Source of the DNA: Sodiomyces alkalinus F11
Taxonomy: Eukaryota; Ascomycota; Sordariomycetes; Glomerellales; Plectosphaerellaceae
NCBI RefSeq assembly: GCF_003711515.1
Contig: NW_021167088.1
Coordinates: 1,533,237 to 1,597,236 of the forward strand
Reading direction: 5' to 3'
DNA length: 64,000 bases
A model generated the notes under the pieces. It had not been told where the DNA came from. It saw nothing but the letters and a program-made list of their open reading frames with translations, and did no database searches. Positions 50,845 to 62,983 of the stretch are shown one piece after another (positions within the stretch are counted from its first letter, which is position 1; each line of letters opens with the position of its first letter). Position numbers and translations under genes: made by a program.

Positions 50845-52107
50845 TTAACACGTGGACCGCATTCCCTTCTCAGCGATAAGCCCCATGAACTTTCGCTCCT
50901 CCTCCATGACCTTGCTGCCACCTTCCAGGGGGTTGACGGTCGGGTACAGCGCCTCGAGCTGGACCTCCCTCTGGTGGATCTTCGGCCCCTCCTTGCTGCC
51001 CGCCATCAGAACCTCCAGGACGGTGCCGTTGCCGTATTTCGCCTCGGTGAGGAGCTGCATCATGACGACGGCGAGGTCCTCGGAGGATAGGGCGAGGTCG
51101 TCTTGGCCTAGGCGGTCGCGGCAGAACTCTTGGTCGAATAGGGGGGTCTAGGGATTGGGGTGAAACGTGTGAGATTTATGTGGTATTCATCACATGCTGA
51201 GGCGTCGACGAAGGGGAGAAATAAAAGGGAAGAGAGGGTGGGTATTGTTGGGTTGGGTTTAACTGGAAAGCCGATGACGATGGAAAAGGAGGTGACGGGA
51301 AAGGGGAATAGGGGGGAAAGGGGAGATGGACGCACTCTGGCTGGCCCCGGACAAATCACCGAGTTCCGAATGCCCACCAGCTGTTTCAAGCCCTGGAGCG
51401 ACTTGGCAACACTGAGAATGGCCGCTTTGCTGGCAAAGTACAACGGCGTTTGGATGGAGTGTAGATATCCACCCACACTGGACACCCACAACAAGTTGCC
51501 CTTGACCTCCCGGTTCTGCAGCCAGTAGTCAATAGCGATCTGGGCGAGGCGGATAGGCGCGATGGTGTTGACGGAGAAGATCTGGTAAGCGCCGACCGAG
51601 GCATCAGCCGGGTCCTTGGCCTCGGGCGATACGCCGGGCGGGTTCCAGAAGGCGGTCCAGGGGGGCTCGAAGATGCCGGCGCCGTTGACGAGGATGTCGA
51701 CGCGGCCGAAGGTCTTGAGGGCCGTCTCCCAGAGGGAGGTCAGCTGCGACCAGTCCGTCACGTCGGTCTTGTGGAAGGCTACTGAGGGGTTGCCGGCTTT
51801 GCGGGGCGGGTGTGGGTGCTGGGCGGCTGTTGCTTCGGCTTCGGGACGGAGTGTGAGGTCGCCGATCATCACTGAGCAGCCTGCCTTCAGGAGCTCCTGG
51901 GTCAAGCTAAGACACATGCCTGTAGTTTTTGTTTTGGAGGAGGAATAGTTAAGATCAACATCCCTGTCCGGTGACGAAGAGCGGTCCGCAAAACACGTGG
52001 GTAGTAAGGGTAGGGGTAGGGGAAGCGTAAGAGAAAGGAGAAGGTTGCTTACCAGACCCTGCACCGGTAACGAGGGCGACTTTGCCGTTGACGTCGTATC
52101 CTGCCAT
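50845..52107 (-). CDS. Short-chain dehydrogenase/reductase (SDR)
   Basis: NAD(P)-dependent oxidoreductase with a classical SDR Rossmann fold. Exons are 52107-52053, 51919-51336 and 51147-50845 (313 residues). Introns are 133 nt (GTAAGC...ACAG) and 188 nt (GTGCGT...CTAG). The cofactor motif VALVTGAGSGM is read across intron 1. It is followed by KTDVTDWSQL, ILVNGAGIFEPPW (the NNAG equivalent), the catalytic Ser in LLWVSSVGG and Y179-x-x-x-K183 in LYFASK, then NSVICPGP. The C-terminal exon is an extension (FCRDRLGQDDLALS, VLMAGSKEGPKIHQRE) seen in fungal relatives of 15-hydroxyprostaglandin dehydrogenase-type SDRs. The substrate is unknown. It converges with the sugar transporter (282 bases between stops), probably coincidentally. 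Confidence 0.88.
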
Positions 52108-52899
52108 TTTGAAGTCTATGTCCGTCTGGCGCCTGGAGGGTGGGCAATAATGAAGGGATCAAAGAAATTGTGTGTTAATTGGGTGGCAAGAGAACAGTTA
52201 AGACTGGGAGAAAAGAACCAGGTTTTCCGCTTGTTGGTTGCGACACTCTTATAGATTCCTGGTTTTAGTCGTTTAATGTTCCAGAGCCTAGGACTCGCCA
52301 GGGAAGTGAGGAGGGGGAGAGACGCGAGCGGAATACTGATAGAGCTGAGTCTGCCAGTTTTGGCCGGGAGATTCCTTGATTCAGACGAGACATGCTGTCG
52401 CGACTCGCCAACGCCAACCGCTCACAGCCCTCGATTCTGACGATCCCACGGCTTGCCGCTTGTCCGAAGCCCGCAGTGTCTAGAAGATGTCCGATATAAA
52501 GATACGTAGAGAAACAATCCATATATCGGCCAGCAAGTTAGCACACGTGCGAATGGCACTGCAGATACAGATGCACATGATGCAGTAATACTTGCAGACA
52601 CAACGAGGCATTGCATTCGTGCCGAGGCTGATTACTTGGTACGGATAGCTATTATAATTTACGCGACCCTACTTCCCGGGTGATATGAGCCTATGGAAGA
52701 CGAAGTTTGCACCTGGGCTTACCAGTTTGGGCCCAACAGACAATTCACAACCCACCCCCATCATCCCCAGTTAGACAGGGGGGATACGGTTGGCGGCAGG
52801 GACCGCCCCTCAGTCTTCAGACTTCGGGGTTATCAATCCTTAGCCCACTAGGAGGACAATAAAGTGAGACGACTCGAGTAGATACATTACCCTTCACTG
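52108..52899. other. Intergenic, SDR promoter side
   Basis: No gene is supported. The expected N-terminal part of the rhodopsin-family fragment to the right was looked for here and not found. Confidence 0.45.
52247..52253 (-). promoter_or_regulatory. TATA-like element of the SDR gene
   Basis: TATAAGA on the minus strand, 140 bases before the ATG at 52107. Confidence 0.35.
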
Positions 52900-53502
52900 A
52901 TGCCTGTATGGAAGAGGCAGATGTTTTATGTGAGGACTACCAGCCCTCTTCGTCTTCTCCACCTGGTCTGGACTCTAGATATGTTCTCCTGTTGTCCAGC
53001 GGCCCGCCTGGGCACATCAAAGCTGACCGATCGTCATAACACAGACCATGCCGTAACCATTTTGCTCTGGACAGTCGTCGAATGTGGGCTCGGCAGCCTC
53101 GGCATCATTGCAGGTTCCCTACCCATGTTGCGGGCCTTCTTCAAGCACCTCTGCGACGACGACAGCACGAAGGATCATAATAACTCGGCCAACACCGACC
53201 TGGTGACCATAGGGCATATGAAGGCACGGCATATTCGTCAACCCTACGACTCCATCTTGCAGGTGACGGTGGGGGATGGAGACGGTAACGATAACGACAA
53301 CGACTCTCAGAGTAACAGCAATCACACCGGGGACAATGACAGCACTCGGCGTATTATCAAGGTGACGAATGTGGTTGGGCAGGCCACGTCGTCGCAGGAG
53401 ACGATATCGGAGAGTCAACTGTCAAACACAGAGGCCACAAGATGCAATCACTCATATACGGCAGGGCGTGCATTCTTGGGGTGGGATGGCCCGGATGGGT
53501 AG
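52900..53502 (+). pseudogene. C-terminal remnant of a fungal rhodopsin-domain (PF20684-like) membrane protein
   Basis: An open frame of 200 codons from an ATG at 52900. Around 53040-53150 it encodes DHAVTILLWTVVECGLG and GIIAGSLPMLRAFF, the characteristic last transmembrane helix (W-x-x-V/I-E-x-x-x-G...LRP) of fungal rhodopsin-domain proteins. This is followed by a polar Asp/Asn/Ser-rich tail of the usual kind. The first 40 codons are not family-like, and the remaining six helices are absent upstream, where the SDR promoter begins. The Trp-Glu core and tail are intact, so the loss of the 5' part appears recent. Alternatively an undetected distant exon structure exists. Confidence 0.45.
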
Positions 53503-54065
53503 ACTTTTGGGGGTGGACATGTTGCATCCGGCTGGGACTTTATAGAAATCGAGATTTGACATGGGACGCGAGTTTCAAAAGGGAAACGAAGCAATTTGAT
53601 CATAGACGTGTGTGAGAGGTTGGTACGGCTGGCCTCCGACCACGTGGGGAACGGAACGGGCCGCATCCGGGTACCGACCCGTTAAAAGATCATTCCGGGT
53701 CCCACTTCACGACTACTACGGCAATGAGTCCAGAAGGCCCAGCTTCGAGCCTTGATTATTTACCTTATACAGCTCGCAAATCGCATCTTCTGTTGTTCTC
53801 CCCTAACGAGAATTGGGCAGTACAGCGTCAAACGCTTCAGTTAACTCCACAATTTAGCTTGCCCTCTCACACGGAGGCGTGTAGCTCTCGGAAATGACCC
53901 TGGTGGTTCGATGGAATATGCCAATTTTGCCAGTTGAAATTCCAACTTCGATCTCAGAGTGCTATCACGTTCCCATCCCAGATAGTTCATTGCAAGCAAA
54001 GCATACGTGTAATCATTTCCATTCTCGATAATATTGATCTTGGTACCCCTGATACGTATCATACG
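53503..54065. other. Intergenic, 3' flanks
   Basis: No gene is supported between the rhodopsin-family remnant and the stop of the DUF2235 gene. Confidence 0.45.
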
Positions 54066-56012
54066 TTAATTACCGTTTATGCGGTCTTGAACTGCACTGG
54101 CAAATTGATAGACTTGGTGGTCAGGGTCACTCTGTCCCTTAATGTCCAGAGCAGGCTCAAATTCGGATACGCAGTCCTTATTCTTGAGACAAGGGGGCAG
54201 CCGTCCGCCATGGTTATTCAGGGGCCCGTAGGCGGGGTCATTCTTTAGCCGCCAGATAAGGGACTCGTGCAGGACTGCGTCGGTCGGTATATCGCGGGCG
54301 TGGCCTTTGTTTAGTGGGAAACGGACATTTACCCATTCGTTGTTCTCGAGCTCCCACCGAGTGATAGTGGGCAGCCATTCTCTGTCGTGTCAGTTCTCAA
54401 CCTGAACAGACCTAATAAAGTGCAAAGCCTAAGGGAGACGGAGACAGCCACGGGACTTCTCCACGGATGCTTCGACTTACCCATCCATTTCCAGAACAAC
54501 ACCTTGAAGAAGCCCGTACCCTGACCAAAGGTAAGAGAATCGTGCAGAGCACCTCTGAGAGCCTGCTCTTTCCTCTTCTGAAACCGCCGCTTGAATCCAT
54601 TGACGCTCTTGCACCACTTGACTGCACCTGCAGGGTCCAGTTCACCCACGAGCTCGAGCTCACGGATCATCCAAGCCAGGGGGATATCGCTCAGCTGGAA
54701 AGGGTCCCGTCGGATATCCCTGCTGGGAGCCGTGGCCTTCCTCGACGTCCAAAAGTTCGTAATGCGCTGCCAGAAGCTCATATTCTTCTTGGTATCCAGG
54801 GGGTTGTCTTCCGAGGCAGGCCAACCACCACCGACATCGCCATGGCAGCCGGGGAACCAAACCTCTTTGATATCCTCATCGTTGTGATCCGACCCTCGGA
54901 TATCCTGAGCGAGGAGGGCCGGCTTGAACTTGACACGGCGCTCATCAACAGCGACGGCGTGGCGGACAAAATGCGCCGTGCCCTTGACAGGGACAGGAAC
55001 GGGGGCTTCTTTCTCCAAGACGGCGACAGAGTTGACGCAGTCCCAGATGCCGAGGAAGTACACCTTGATGTTCGTCTGTTCGACGACTCCGCAGTGCATG
55101 ACCTCTTCGTTGCGGCAGAAAGTGTTGCTGAAAGCCGTGATTTCGTCGCGGGCCCGGCCGAATCTGCGTCCGTGGCGGGGTTGATTCCCATCGTCGTGGT
55201 GGGCGTGGCCGTCAAGCACAGGGTTGGCGTCGGTTCCAATCTTATGGGGGGGTTCGCCCGGTTGGGGCGTTCTTCTCCCCTTGGGATGCGCTACTAAGAA
55301 GTCTTCCGTCTCCCCGGCGAGGTAGCGCTGGTAGAGGCGGAATGCGAAGGGGACCATCTCCTCGTTGCCCTTGCAGAGGAGTCCCACGGTGTGAATCATA
55401 CGTGCGAGGAACTTGGCTGTGAAGGCGCCACGGCTGAATCCGAACATGTAAATTCTGTCGCCCTGGTGAAAAAAAGGGGGTAAGCAAAAAGGCGGACAGG
55501 TGGGTAGCTGCACTATCTCATTCAGGGGTATCCAGGGGTAGGGGTATGCCCACTTACAGGATCGTAGTAACGCATCAGAAAGCGGTAGCCGGCCATAACA
55601 TGTGCATCGAACGTGGTGCCAATACCTTGATCGATGGTTTGAGACATGGAACTCTTCAACTGACCAAACCATGATTTGTTTACAGAAGTTTCGTTGACGT
55701 CGTAGGTACCGATTCCGGCTGGGGAAGTGTAAGTAATCCCAGCCTGTAATATGGAGCCCTCAATGGGTCTTCAGGGGTAAAATAAAACAGATGCCACTCA
55801 CTTTGATAGTAATGATACTGATTGGGGGCATTTCGATCCAGCTTTTGTAAGAGCTTAACAACATTGGTATCGGCATTGGACCCGGTGAATGCGTTGCCGG
55901 TGCCATCGAAGCAGAGGATGAGCTTCTTTGGCTCCCTGCCCTCAGCGCTGAGGCTCCTTACGGCAAGCCCGTTGCTCTGGCTCGTGCCTTCGGAGTTTTC
56001 ACCGGAAGCCAT
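54066..56012 (-). CDS. DUF2235 alpha/beta-hydrolase domain protein
   Basis: Fungal DUF2235 protein, a family related to the catalytic domain of bacterial Tle1-type phospholipases; fungal members are mostly uncharacterised. Exons are 56012-55802, 55718-55558, 55462-54481 and 54379-54066 (555 residues). Introns are 83, 95 and 101 nt. Motifs: [14 protein letters not shown] at the N-terminus, HYYQTGIGTYD across intron 1, [19 protein letters not shown] across intron 2 with the likely nucleophile S134 in [16 protein letters not shown], and [15 protein letters not shown] carrying the probable acid/His part. For the last intron, the acceptor at 54380 rather than the adjacent AG keeps the frame and gives [18 protein letters not shown]. 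No signal peptide, so probably intracellular. Confidence 0.9.
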
Positions 56013-56185
56013 GGCCGAGAGCCTGGACGAAGGGGTCTAGGAATTGAAAAAGTATTGATCAGTAAAAGATGACCTTGAGCTTTAGACCAGAATTATTCAA
56101 GTATGCATCACACAGGCGACAGGTTAGACAGAGGGGTTTGCATTAGGTGCGGGAGTCAGGGACCCCAGGACCTCAGAGACGCGGC

Positions 56186-56192
56186 ATTTATA
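56186..56192 (-). promoter_or_regulatory. TATA box of the DUF2235 gene
   Basis: TATAAAT on the minus strand about 174 bases before the ATG at 56012. Confidence 0.45.
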
Positions 56193-57820
56193 ACTCCTCT
56201 CGGCCGTCAATGTCTCTGAGAGCAACGTTCTCCTACTACCCAGCCTGGTCGCACTCACATGCACTTACATCCAGCCGCCTCGAGCCTAGCTAGTATGGCT
56301 ACTGACTTCCTGCTGTATTCAATAATTCAACGCTCTGACCACTGCTTGTTATTTCTTCCGAGATCCTTGAACTGTGCTGCGTCGCTCTCCTCTGCGGGTC
56401 GGCCGACCAAACATGTATCACGTCTGACTACACTAACTGCTCGGATAGGGAGTGCTGTCTGTGGCATTCAGCTTGGGTGTGTATCCCAGGAGCTTCGTGT
56501 TTCTCTTTTGTCTAAGCTTATAGGCTGTCAAGTTTTCAGCTCGCCACTGGGCAGCTGCAGGTAGCCCCTTGTGATCGCCAAGAGACGTCGGAAATTAGCA
56601 TTAGTTCAAGGTCTCAAGCTTCTGCGAGAGGGGTCCTGGACTCTAGCATTCTGCTCTCCCCGGTCGCGAGTTGCCCCGCAACATTGACGGGGAGTTGACA
56701 TTAGGGGTAACTGTCTTCGGGGAGACTATCGGGGTTTCCAGCTCTTGTCGTTGAGATGATCTATCCATATTGGGTCCATCCAAGACTCGTATTGCTAATA
56801 TGCAGAGGATAAATTGACCACATGCAATCGACACCTGCATCCACGTACAAGTCATTCGAGGGCAGAGTTTGAAAACAGTAAAGACTCCGGGTCCCCGCCC
56901 AGACTTTGACGTATAAGATTTCGAACCGCGTGTCCTGGGTCTGACAGTCTGAGGGGAAACCATGCTGTGCTTCACCAGATATGTGCTCAATGTCTACGAG
57001 GTGGCTTGACTCTTTCCGAGTCCCTACATTACATGTATCGTCTGCACTCTGCAGACTTCATTCCGAAGAGCGGTCAGCGGTGCGTGGAGTAAGACACCGG
57101 GCAGCGGCAGGAGGACGCTTTGACGAATAAATGAACGATATAACGACTGTTTGAGGCCATCGCTCCGAGACATGCATATGGTCGGCACCATCCGCCTGCG
57201 CCAACGAATGATTTTGATTTACACATGCACTTATCTTCGTCTTTGCTTCTGGCCGTGAGCTAGAACTTCTTGGCTCTGGATTCCGCCCCGGGCCGTTCGC
57301 CCTCTTTTGCTGTCAGGCGGCTAGATCTAGGGGTGGGTTGGAGTCTGGGACCTGTGGGTGGCTATTCGAGGAGCTGCGGAGGTTGAGGACAGTGGTAGAG
57401 AGCTGCAACCGTAGCTGCAGCCTGGGCCGCGGTCTCGCGTCAACATGGGTGACTTTGCTTGGAAGTCGTCGGTGAAAGATCATCATGATCATCATGTCAT
57501 GAGCAGGGGTCAACTCGAGAGTGTCGTCAACCTCCATTCCGAGGCGTCTGCATGTGCCGTACAACGTATCAAATCTCAACTTCATCTATTGCATGTGGTC
57601 TTCCACCACCATTCTTCGTGCTCAGTCTGCCCGGTCTGCCCGGTCTGACCTGTTTGCTGCCCCCCCTTACCATTCCCTCTCGTCCTTTCTCAGCTCTGAA
57701 CTTACGCAGTGGCTGCCTCAAAGCTGATACCAGTGCAAAAACACTTCGATTGCACCGAGGCGAATCTCCCATTGGGCATTGCACAGAGGCAGCTGCATCC
57801 ATATTCCTAGCGGCAGCATG

Positions 57821-57850
57821 CGGTTTTGGACCGTTTTGGACCGTTTTGGC
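57821..57850. repeat. 10-bp direct repeat, three units (CCGTTTTGGA)
   Basis: Three contiguous units CGGTTTTGGA, CCGTTTTGGA, CCGTTTTGGC, about 350 bases upstream of the Ppo-like ATG. The unit contains TTTTGG/CCAAAA and could be a tandem protein-binding site. Confidence 0.8.
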
Positions 57851-58040
57851 GAGCAGGCGGCAGGAATCACAATGCCGGATGTCCAAGAGACTGAGGAATG
57901 AGCTACGACGTATGTCATGTCGGATATTGGCTGGGTGTTGCTTGTTGCATTGTGCCCTCCGTTGTAGCAAGATGATTCGGGGCGTTAATAGGTCTGTGAG
58001 TGTCGTGTAACTTGCCTGGGGGTCGACCTCTCGTGTCACG

Positions 58041-58046
58041 TATAAA
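58041..58046 (+). promoter_or_regulatory. TATA box of the Ppo-like gene
   Basis: TATAAA in CACGTATAAAGGG, 161 bases before the ATG at 58202. Confidence 0.5.
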
Positions 58047-58201
58047 GGGAACTCGAGAGGCGTCGAAGGAATCGTCCGAGAGTTGATATATATCTCCCTA
58101 TGCCTCTAGTATAGCAGCCATTACTCTCTCGTGCTGCTTACTATTCACATCCCTATCAAATTCTTACTGATACCGATAAAAACTAAATCTCTGGCGCAAC
58201 C

Positions 58202-61200
58202 ATGTCTTCCAATGAGAAATTCCAGGCTGGTGAAGCGTACGGAGAGGCCCGCCATGAGTCGAGCGGCAGTCTTCTCGACGACCCTTTGAAGATTGCAACC
58301 CAGCTCGTGAAGGACTATGCTGGTGTCAGGAGCCAGGCGTCTATACCCGAGCTCGCAGGTCTGATCAAGCAGCTGAGGAGCAAGGGAGAACCCCTTGATG
58401 ACAAGCAGGGGTAAGCAGATCTGTGCTACCATCTTCACAACCTGACCTCTCCGAGACGCAAACTTGAGACTGACAAGTAGTAGTACGACCGAGCTCTTGA
58501 TCGGCATCCTCACAGGTCTCCCTTCTACATCCAAGATCAGGACCCAGCTTACCAACAAACTCATCGACACTCTCTGGGACAGCCTCCAACACCCGCCCCT
58601 GAGCTACGTTGGCGGCGATGTCAAGTACGAGGTCGTTAACCCCAAGGAGCCCCAACCCCACCAGTCGACGAAGAGCTATGATACCATTGAGTTCAAGGCC
58701 CCTGATAGCGACGTGGTCCTGCGTGAACACGTGCCACAAGGTCCGGATGGTCTCTTTCAATACCGAATGCCTGACGGGAGCTTCAATAACATCCTCGAGC
58801 CGAACTTGGGCAAGGCCGGCACCCCTTACGCCAAGTCGGTCAGGACACTCAAGCGACTTCACGGAGTCAAACCAGACCCCGGTCTTCTCTTCGACCTCCT
58901 GATGGCTCGAGATGATGAGAATTTCAAGGAGAACCCGGCTGGCGTGTCGTCCATGCTCTTCTACCATGCCTCCATCATCATCCACGACATCTTCCGGACC
59001 AGCCGTACCGACATGAACAAATCCGATACGTCGTCGTACCTCGACCTGGCGCCCCTGTACGGGTCCTCTCTCAAAGACCAGCTCGAGGTCCGCACCATGA
59101 AGCACGGCAAACTGAAGCCCGACACCTTCCACGAGAAGAGGCTGCTGGGTCAACCCGCGGGCGTCAACGTCATGCTCGTCCTCTACAGCCGTTTCCACAA
59201 CTACGTCTGCGACGTCTTGCTCCAGATCAACGAGAACGGACGCTTCACGCTGGCGTGCAGCGAGGATGCCTCGCCGGAGGACAAGGCCCGGGCTGCGGCC
59301 AAGCAGGACCACGACCTGTTCAACACGGCTCGCTTGATCGTCGGTGGGCTGTACATCAACATCTGCCTACACGACTACCTCCGGGCCATCACCAACACGC
59401 ATTGTTCCGATAGCGACTGGACGCTGGACCCCCGTGTGGAGATTGGCAAGCAGTACGACGGCGAGGGCACGCCTCGTGGTGTTGGCAACCAGGTCAGCGT
59501 CGAGTTCAACCTTTTGTACCGCTTCCACGCCTGCATCTCCAAGAAGGACGAGCGGTGGATTAACACGTTCTTCCTCAAACTCTTCCCTGGACGTAGCCCG
59601 GACGATCTGCAGAACGTCAGCTGGGTAGAACTGGGTGAAGCTCTGTTGGAGTTTGAGCAGAGCATTCCCAAGGATCCGAGCGCTCGCACCTTTGACGACC
59701 TCGAGCGTCAGGAGGATGGGACGTTCAAGGACGAAGACCTCGTGCGCATCCTCAAGGAGGCTATGGAGGACCCGGCGGGTTGCTTTGGCGCCCGTAGGAT
59801 CCCCAAAGCGCTGAAGATTGTCGAGATTCTCGGCATCAACCAGGCGCGCAAGTGGCAAGTCGCTTCTCTCAACGAGTTCCGTGAATTCTTCGGCCTCAAG
59901 CGCCACGAGACGTTCACTGATATCAACCCAAATCCCGACATAGCCGGCATCCTCGAGAAGCTGTACACCGACCCTGACATGGTGGAGCTCTACCCCGGAC
60001 TCATGGTCGAAGACGTCAAACCCGTCCGTCACCCCGGGTGCGGCATCTGCCCTAACTACACCCTCGGCCGCGCTGTTCTCTCGGACGCCATAACGCTGGT
60101 GCGTTCGGACCGGTTTAATACCCTCGACTACACCGTCTCCAACCTGACGGCCTGGGGCTACAACGAAGTCCAACAGGACCCTAAAACCCTCGGCGGTTCC
60201 ATGCTATACAAGCTCATCCAGCGCGGTCTCCCCGGTTGGTTCCCCTTCAACTCCGTCGCCGTCATGCAGCCCATGTACACGAAGAAGGCCAACGAGGCGA
60301 TCGCCCGGAAAATTGGGACCATCGACCAGTATACGCTGGACGACCCCAAGCCTCCTCGCAAGGCCGTTGTCGTTTCCACCAGCGCCGCCATCAAGGAGGT
60401 GCTCGGCGACCCGGCCAAGTTCGTCGTGCCGTGGCTGCAGCCCACCAACGACATCTTCCCCGGTCCGAAGGGTAAGGACCTGGGCTGGTTCATGTTGGCG
60501 GGCGACCAGCCCCGGAACCGGGAGAATCGGAGCGACATGACCAAGGCGATGAGCAAGATTCCGAACCTGCACGAGGCGGTGCATGAGTTTATTGAGAGGG
60601 TGGGTGCGCAGCTGGTCGAGAAGGAGACCTTCACTTTCAAGGAGGGGCTCCATCAGATCGACCTGATCCGCGACGTCGCTATCCCCCTTAACGCGCAGCT
60701 GCTGGCTGATATGTTCTACTTTGACCTTCGCACCGATGAGAATCCTGATGGCACGCTCAGTCATGCTGAGCTTTACCGTCACCTGCTCAATATCCGTGTT
60801 TGGGGCGCTAATAACAATGACCCTGGGCAGGCTTTCAACCGTCGTCGGAGGGCGCAGGAGGGTGCAGACGTCATTATCAGCTCGACCCGGAAGCTCGTCG
60901 ACGAGGTCTCGCGCAGCCGTGGTTTGGGATTCGGCGTTGCTTCTGCACTGTCCTCCGTCTTCACCCGGAAGGCGTATCTTCAGAAGAACTCACTTCGCTC
61001 GTGTGGTCTCAAGCTTGTTGAGGAGTTGTTGGCACAGGGCTACTCTGCTGAGAAGATCGTCGATACCATGTGGCTGACGGCTTTTGGTGGCGTTGGAGTA
61101 CCTGTTACTTTGGTGAGTTGTTTTCTTTTCTGAGTGAGAGACAGAGGAGAAGGGGGGTGGACGGTGAACCCCTGAAAAGAAAAAAAGGGGCACGATGAAG

Positions 61201-62004
61201 ATGCTAATATTGCGTTTTCTTCAGTTCTACGAGGTCATGGAGTATTTCCTCCACAAGGACAACGCTTCTATCTGGGCCGAAGTCCAGAAGTTGACACACA
61301 GGAACGACGACGCCGCCCTTCATGCTTACGTCGAAGAGGCACAGCGTCTCACGAGCTCGCAGCGTAACGTGCGCGTTGCGACGCAGCCGGCTGAGCTGGA
61401 GGGCAAGTCGATCCAGCCAGGTAACGTTGTTATTATGCTCATCGTGAGTCTCATCCCACACTTCTCCTTCTTTTTCTTCTTCCTGTCAGGACCCTTCTCT
61501 TCTAACTTGAACGCACTTGTTCCCAGGGTGAGGCTGGTCGTAACCCCAATGAGGTCGTCGACGCGAATACATTCAATCCGAACCGCAAGACGGATGCTGT
61601 GGGTGCCTTTAGCTACGGGTCCCACGAGTGCTTCGGCAAACACATTGCTAGCACGTTCGTCACTGGGCTTGTCAAGCTCGTGGCTGATCTCAAGGGCCTG
61701 CGTCCCGCACCGGGCAAGATGGGCGAGGTCAAGACGGTCAGCATTGGAGGGGAGAAGTCCTACCTCAACGACAGCTGGTCCTACCTTAGTTTCGACCCGA
61801 GCAGTAAGTCTAGTCTTCCTTCTCTGTGGCTCTGTCGTGTTCGTATTGTTCTGTAATTTGCTAATATCTCCTTTAGCTTGGAAACTTCACTTTGATGGCC
61901 GGGGAGAGGGCACATTTGAGGGCGATAGGGAGCCTACGAAGGCGACTGACCTGCAGCAGTACTACTTTGGGATTCAGCAGCGCAAGGCTAAGTTCTTTGG
62001 TTAG
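58202..62004 (+). CDS. Ppo-like fatty-acid dioxygenase fused to a P450 domain (linoleate DOX/diol-synthase family)
   Basis: Psi-factor-producing oxygenase family: an animal-peroxidase-like heme domain oxygenates linoleic/oleic acid to a hydroperoxide and a C-terminal P450 converts it further. Exons are 58202-58410, 58481-61112, 61225-61443, 61527-61803 and 61877-62004 (1154 residues; PpoA is about 1080). In the dioxygenase domain, the distal His is about H238 in IIIHDIF. SSYLDLAPLYG follows, then the radical Tyr and proximal His in LLYRFH (Y416, H419). In the P450 domain, the heme-ligand Cys is present (C1055 in GSHECFGKHIA), unlike 10R-DOX enzymes that lost it. The I-helix region reads AFGGVGVPVTL-FYEVMEYFL across intron 2, without the Ala-Asn-Gln motif of 5,8- and 7,8-diol synthases. 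The P450 chemistry is therefore not assignable from sequence. Oxylipins of this family control sporulation and host interaction. Confidence 0.92.
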
Positions 62005-62983
62005 AACTATGGACGTGGATACGTGATAGGAATGTCAGAATGAAATCAATGAATGAGAAATTTATGCACATGTGAGGACTCAGGGGCTGTTAAGGGAGGA
62101 AAAGACGGTGATTCCATCAATGTTTACCGCCTCCATAATAAACCAAGTCATGGAGCTGCAGTTACCCAAGAGTCCAAGACATTCTTCTAGCAAGTTCCAG
62201 CGTATTCTGTTGACTTTTCTGTATCTTCTTGGCAAGGCAGAGTGGAAGCTTAAGCCGTGTCCTTTACATGATGGTCATCCATCTGTTCAGTACAGACGAT
62301 AGTGTCTGGTATCATCGTGGTCCAACATAAGCGAATAGGGGGGATTTTTATTGCTACCAACGCATTCTACACAGCCTTGACCCTTTATCCAGTTTTGTTT
62401 GGCTAGGCGGCCGCGGCCTGCCGAAGTGAGGCGGATGCACTGCATTATGCATGAATGCACGTTGGCTGCAGAGCAGAGTCCTCACCAACATGACCAACCA
62501 GACGCCCAGCAACAAACGACGCGTGCACTCTCCATAACTTAAGCCAAGAGGTACATAAAATGGAATGGAATACCCCTCTTCGTTATAGAGGCTGTATGTT
62601 CTTTGTACATGTATTGAATACACCAAGAAATGGAATCAGGCAGAGAGCACGAACAGCCTTGGTTGGGGCTGAGATGGTCACAGGCTCACAGCCCTAGGCC
62701 CTGCGGGAGGCCGACCACCATGAAGGGCACCTAGAGAGGGTCATGTCCGGCTCAGTGACTTGATGTGCGCTTTGAAATGTATCTGCCTAGCCTTGGAAAT
62801 TTCTAGGTTAAATATCCTCTCCTAACTCATATCCTGACTCCTGAGAACCACACTTCTTGATTCATTCATGGATGGATCTATCGTCTTCTCTTGATATCAG
62901 GATAACGAGAACAACACCTCATTCCTCTAGAGACAGAGCTGCCACATTCTCCATCAAAACACCCCGAGTATCTTTCTTAGATC
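62005..62983. other. Intergenic, Ppo-like 3' flank and zinc-finger gene promoter
   Basis: No gene is supported; short open frames on both strands lack protein character. Confidence 0.5.

Larger units (their letters stand above)
56013..58201. other. Intergenic between DUF2235 and Ppo-like genes
   Basis: Divergent 2.2-kb region with no supportable gene. It contains short direct repeats (57821-57850) and the Ppo-like promoter with a TATA box. Confidence 0.5.
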
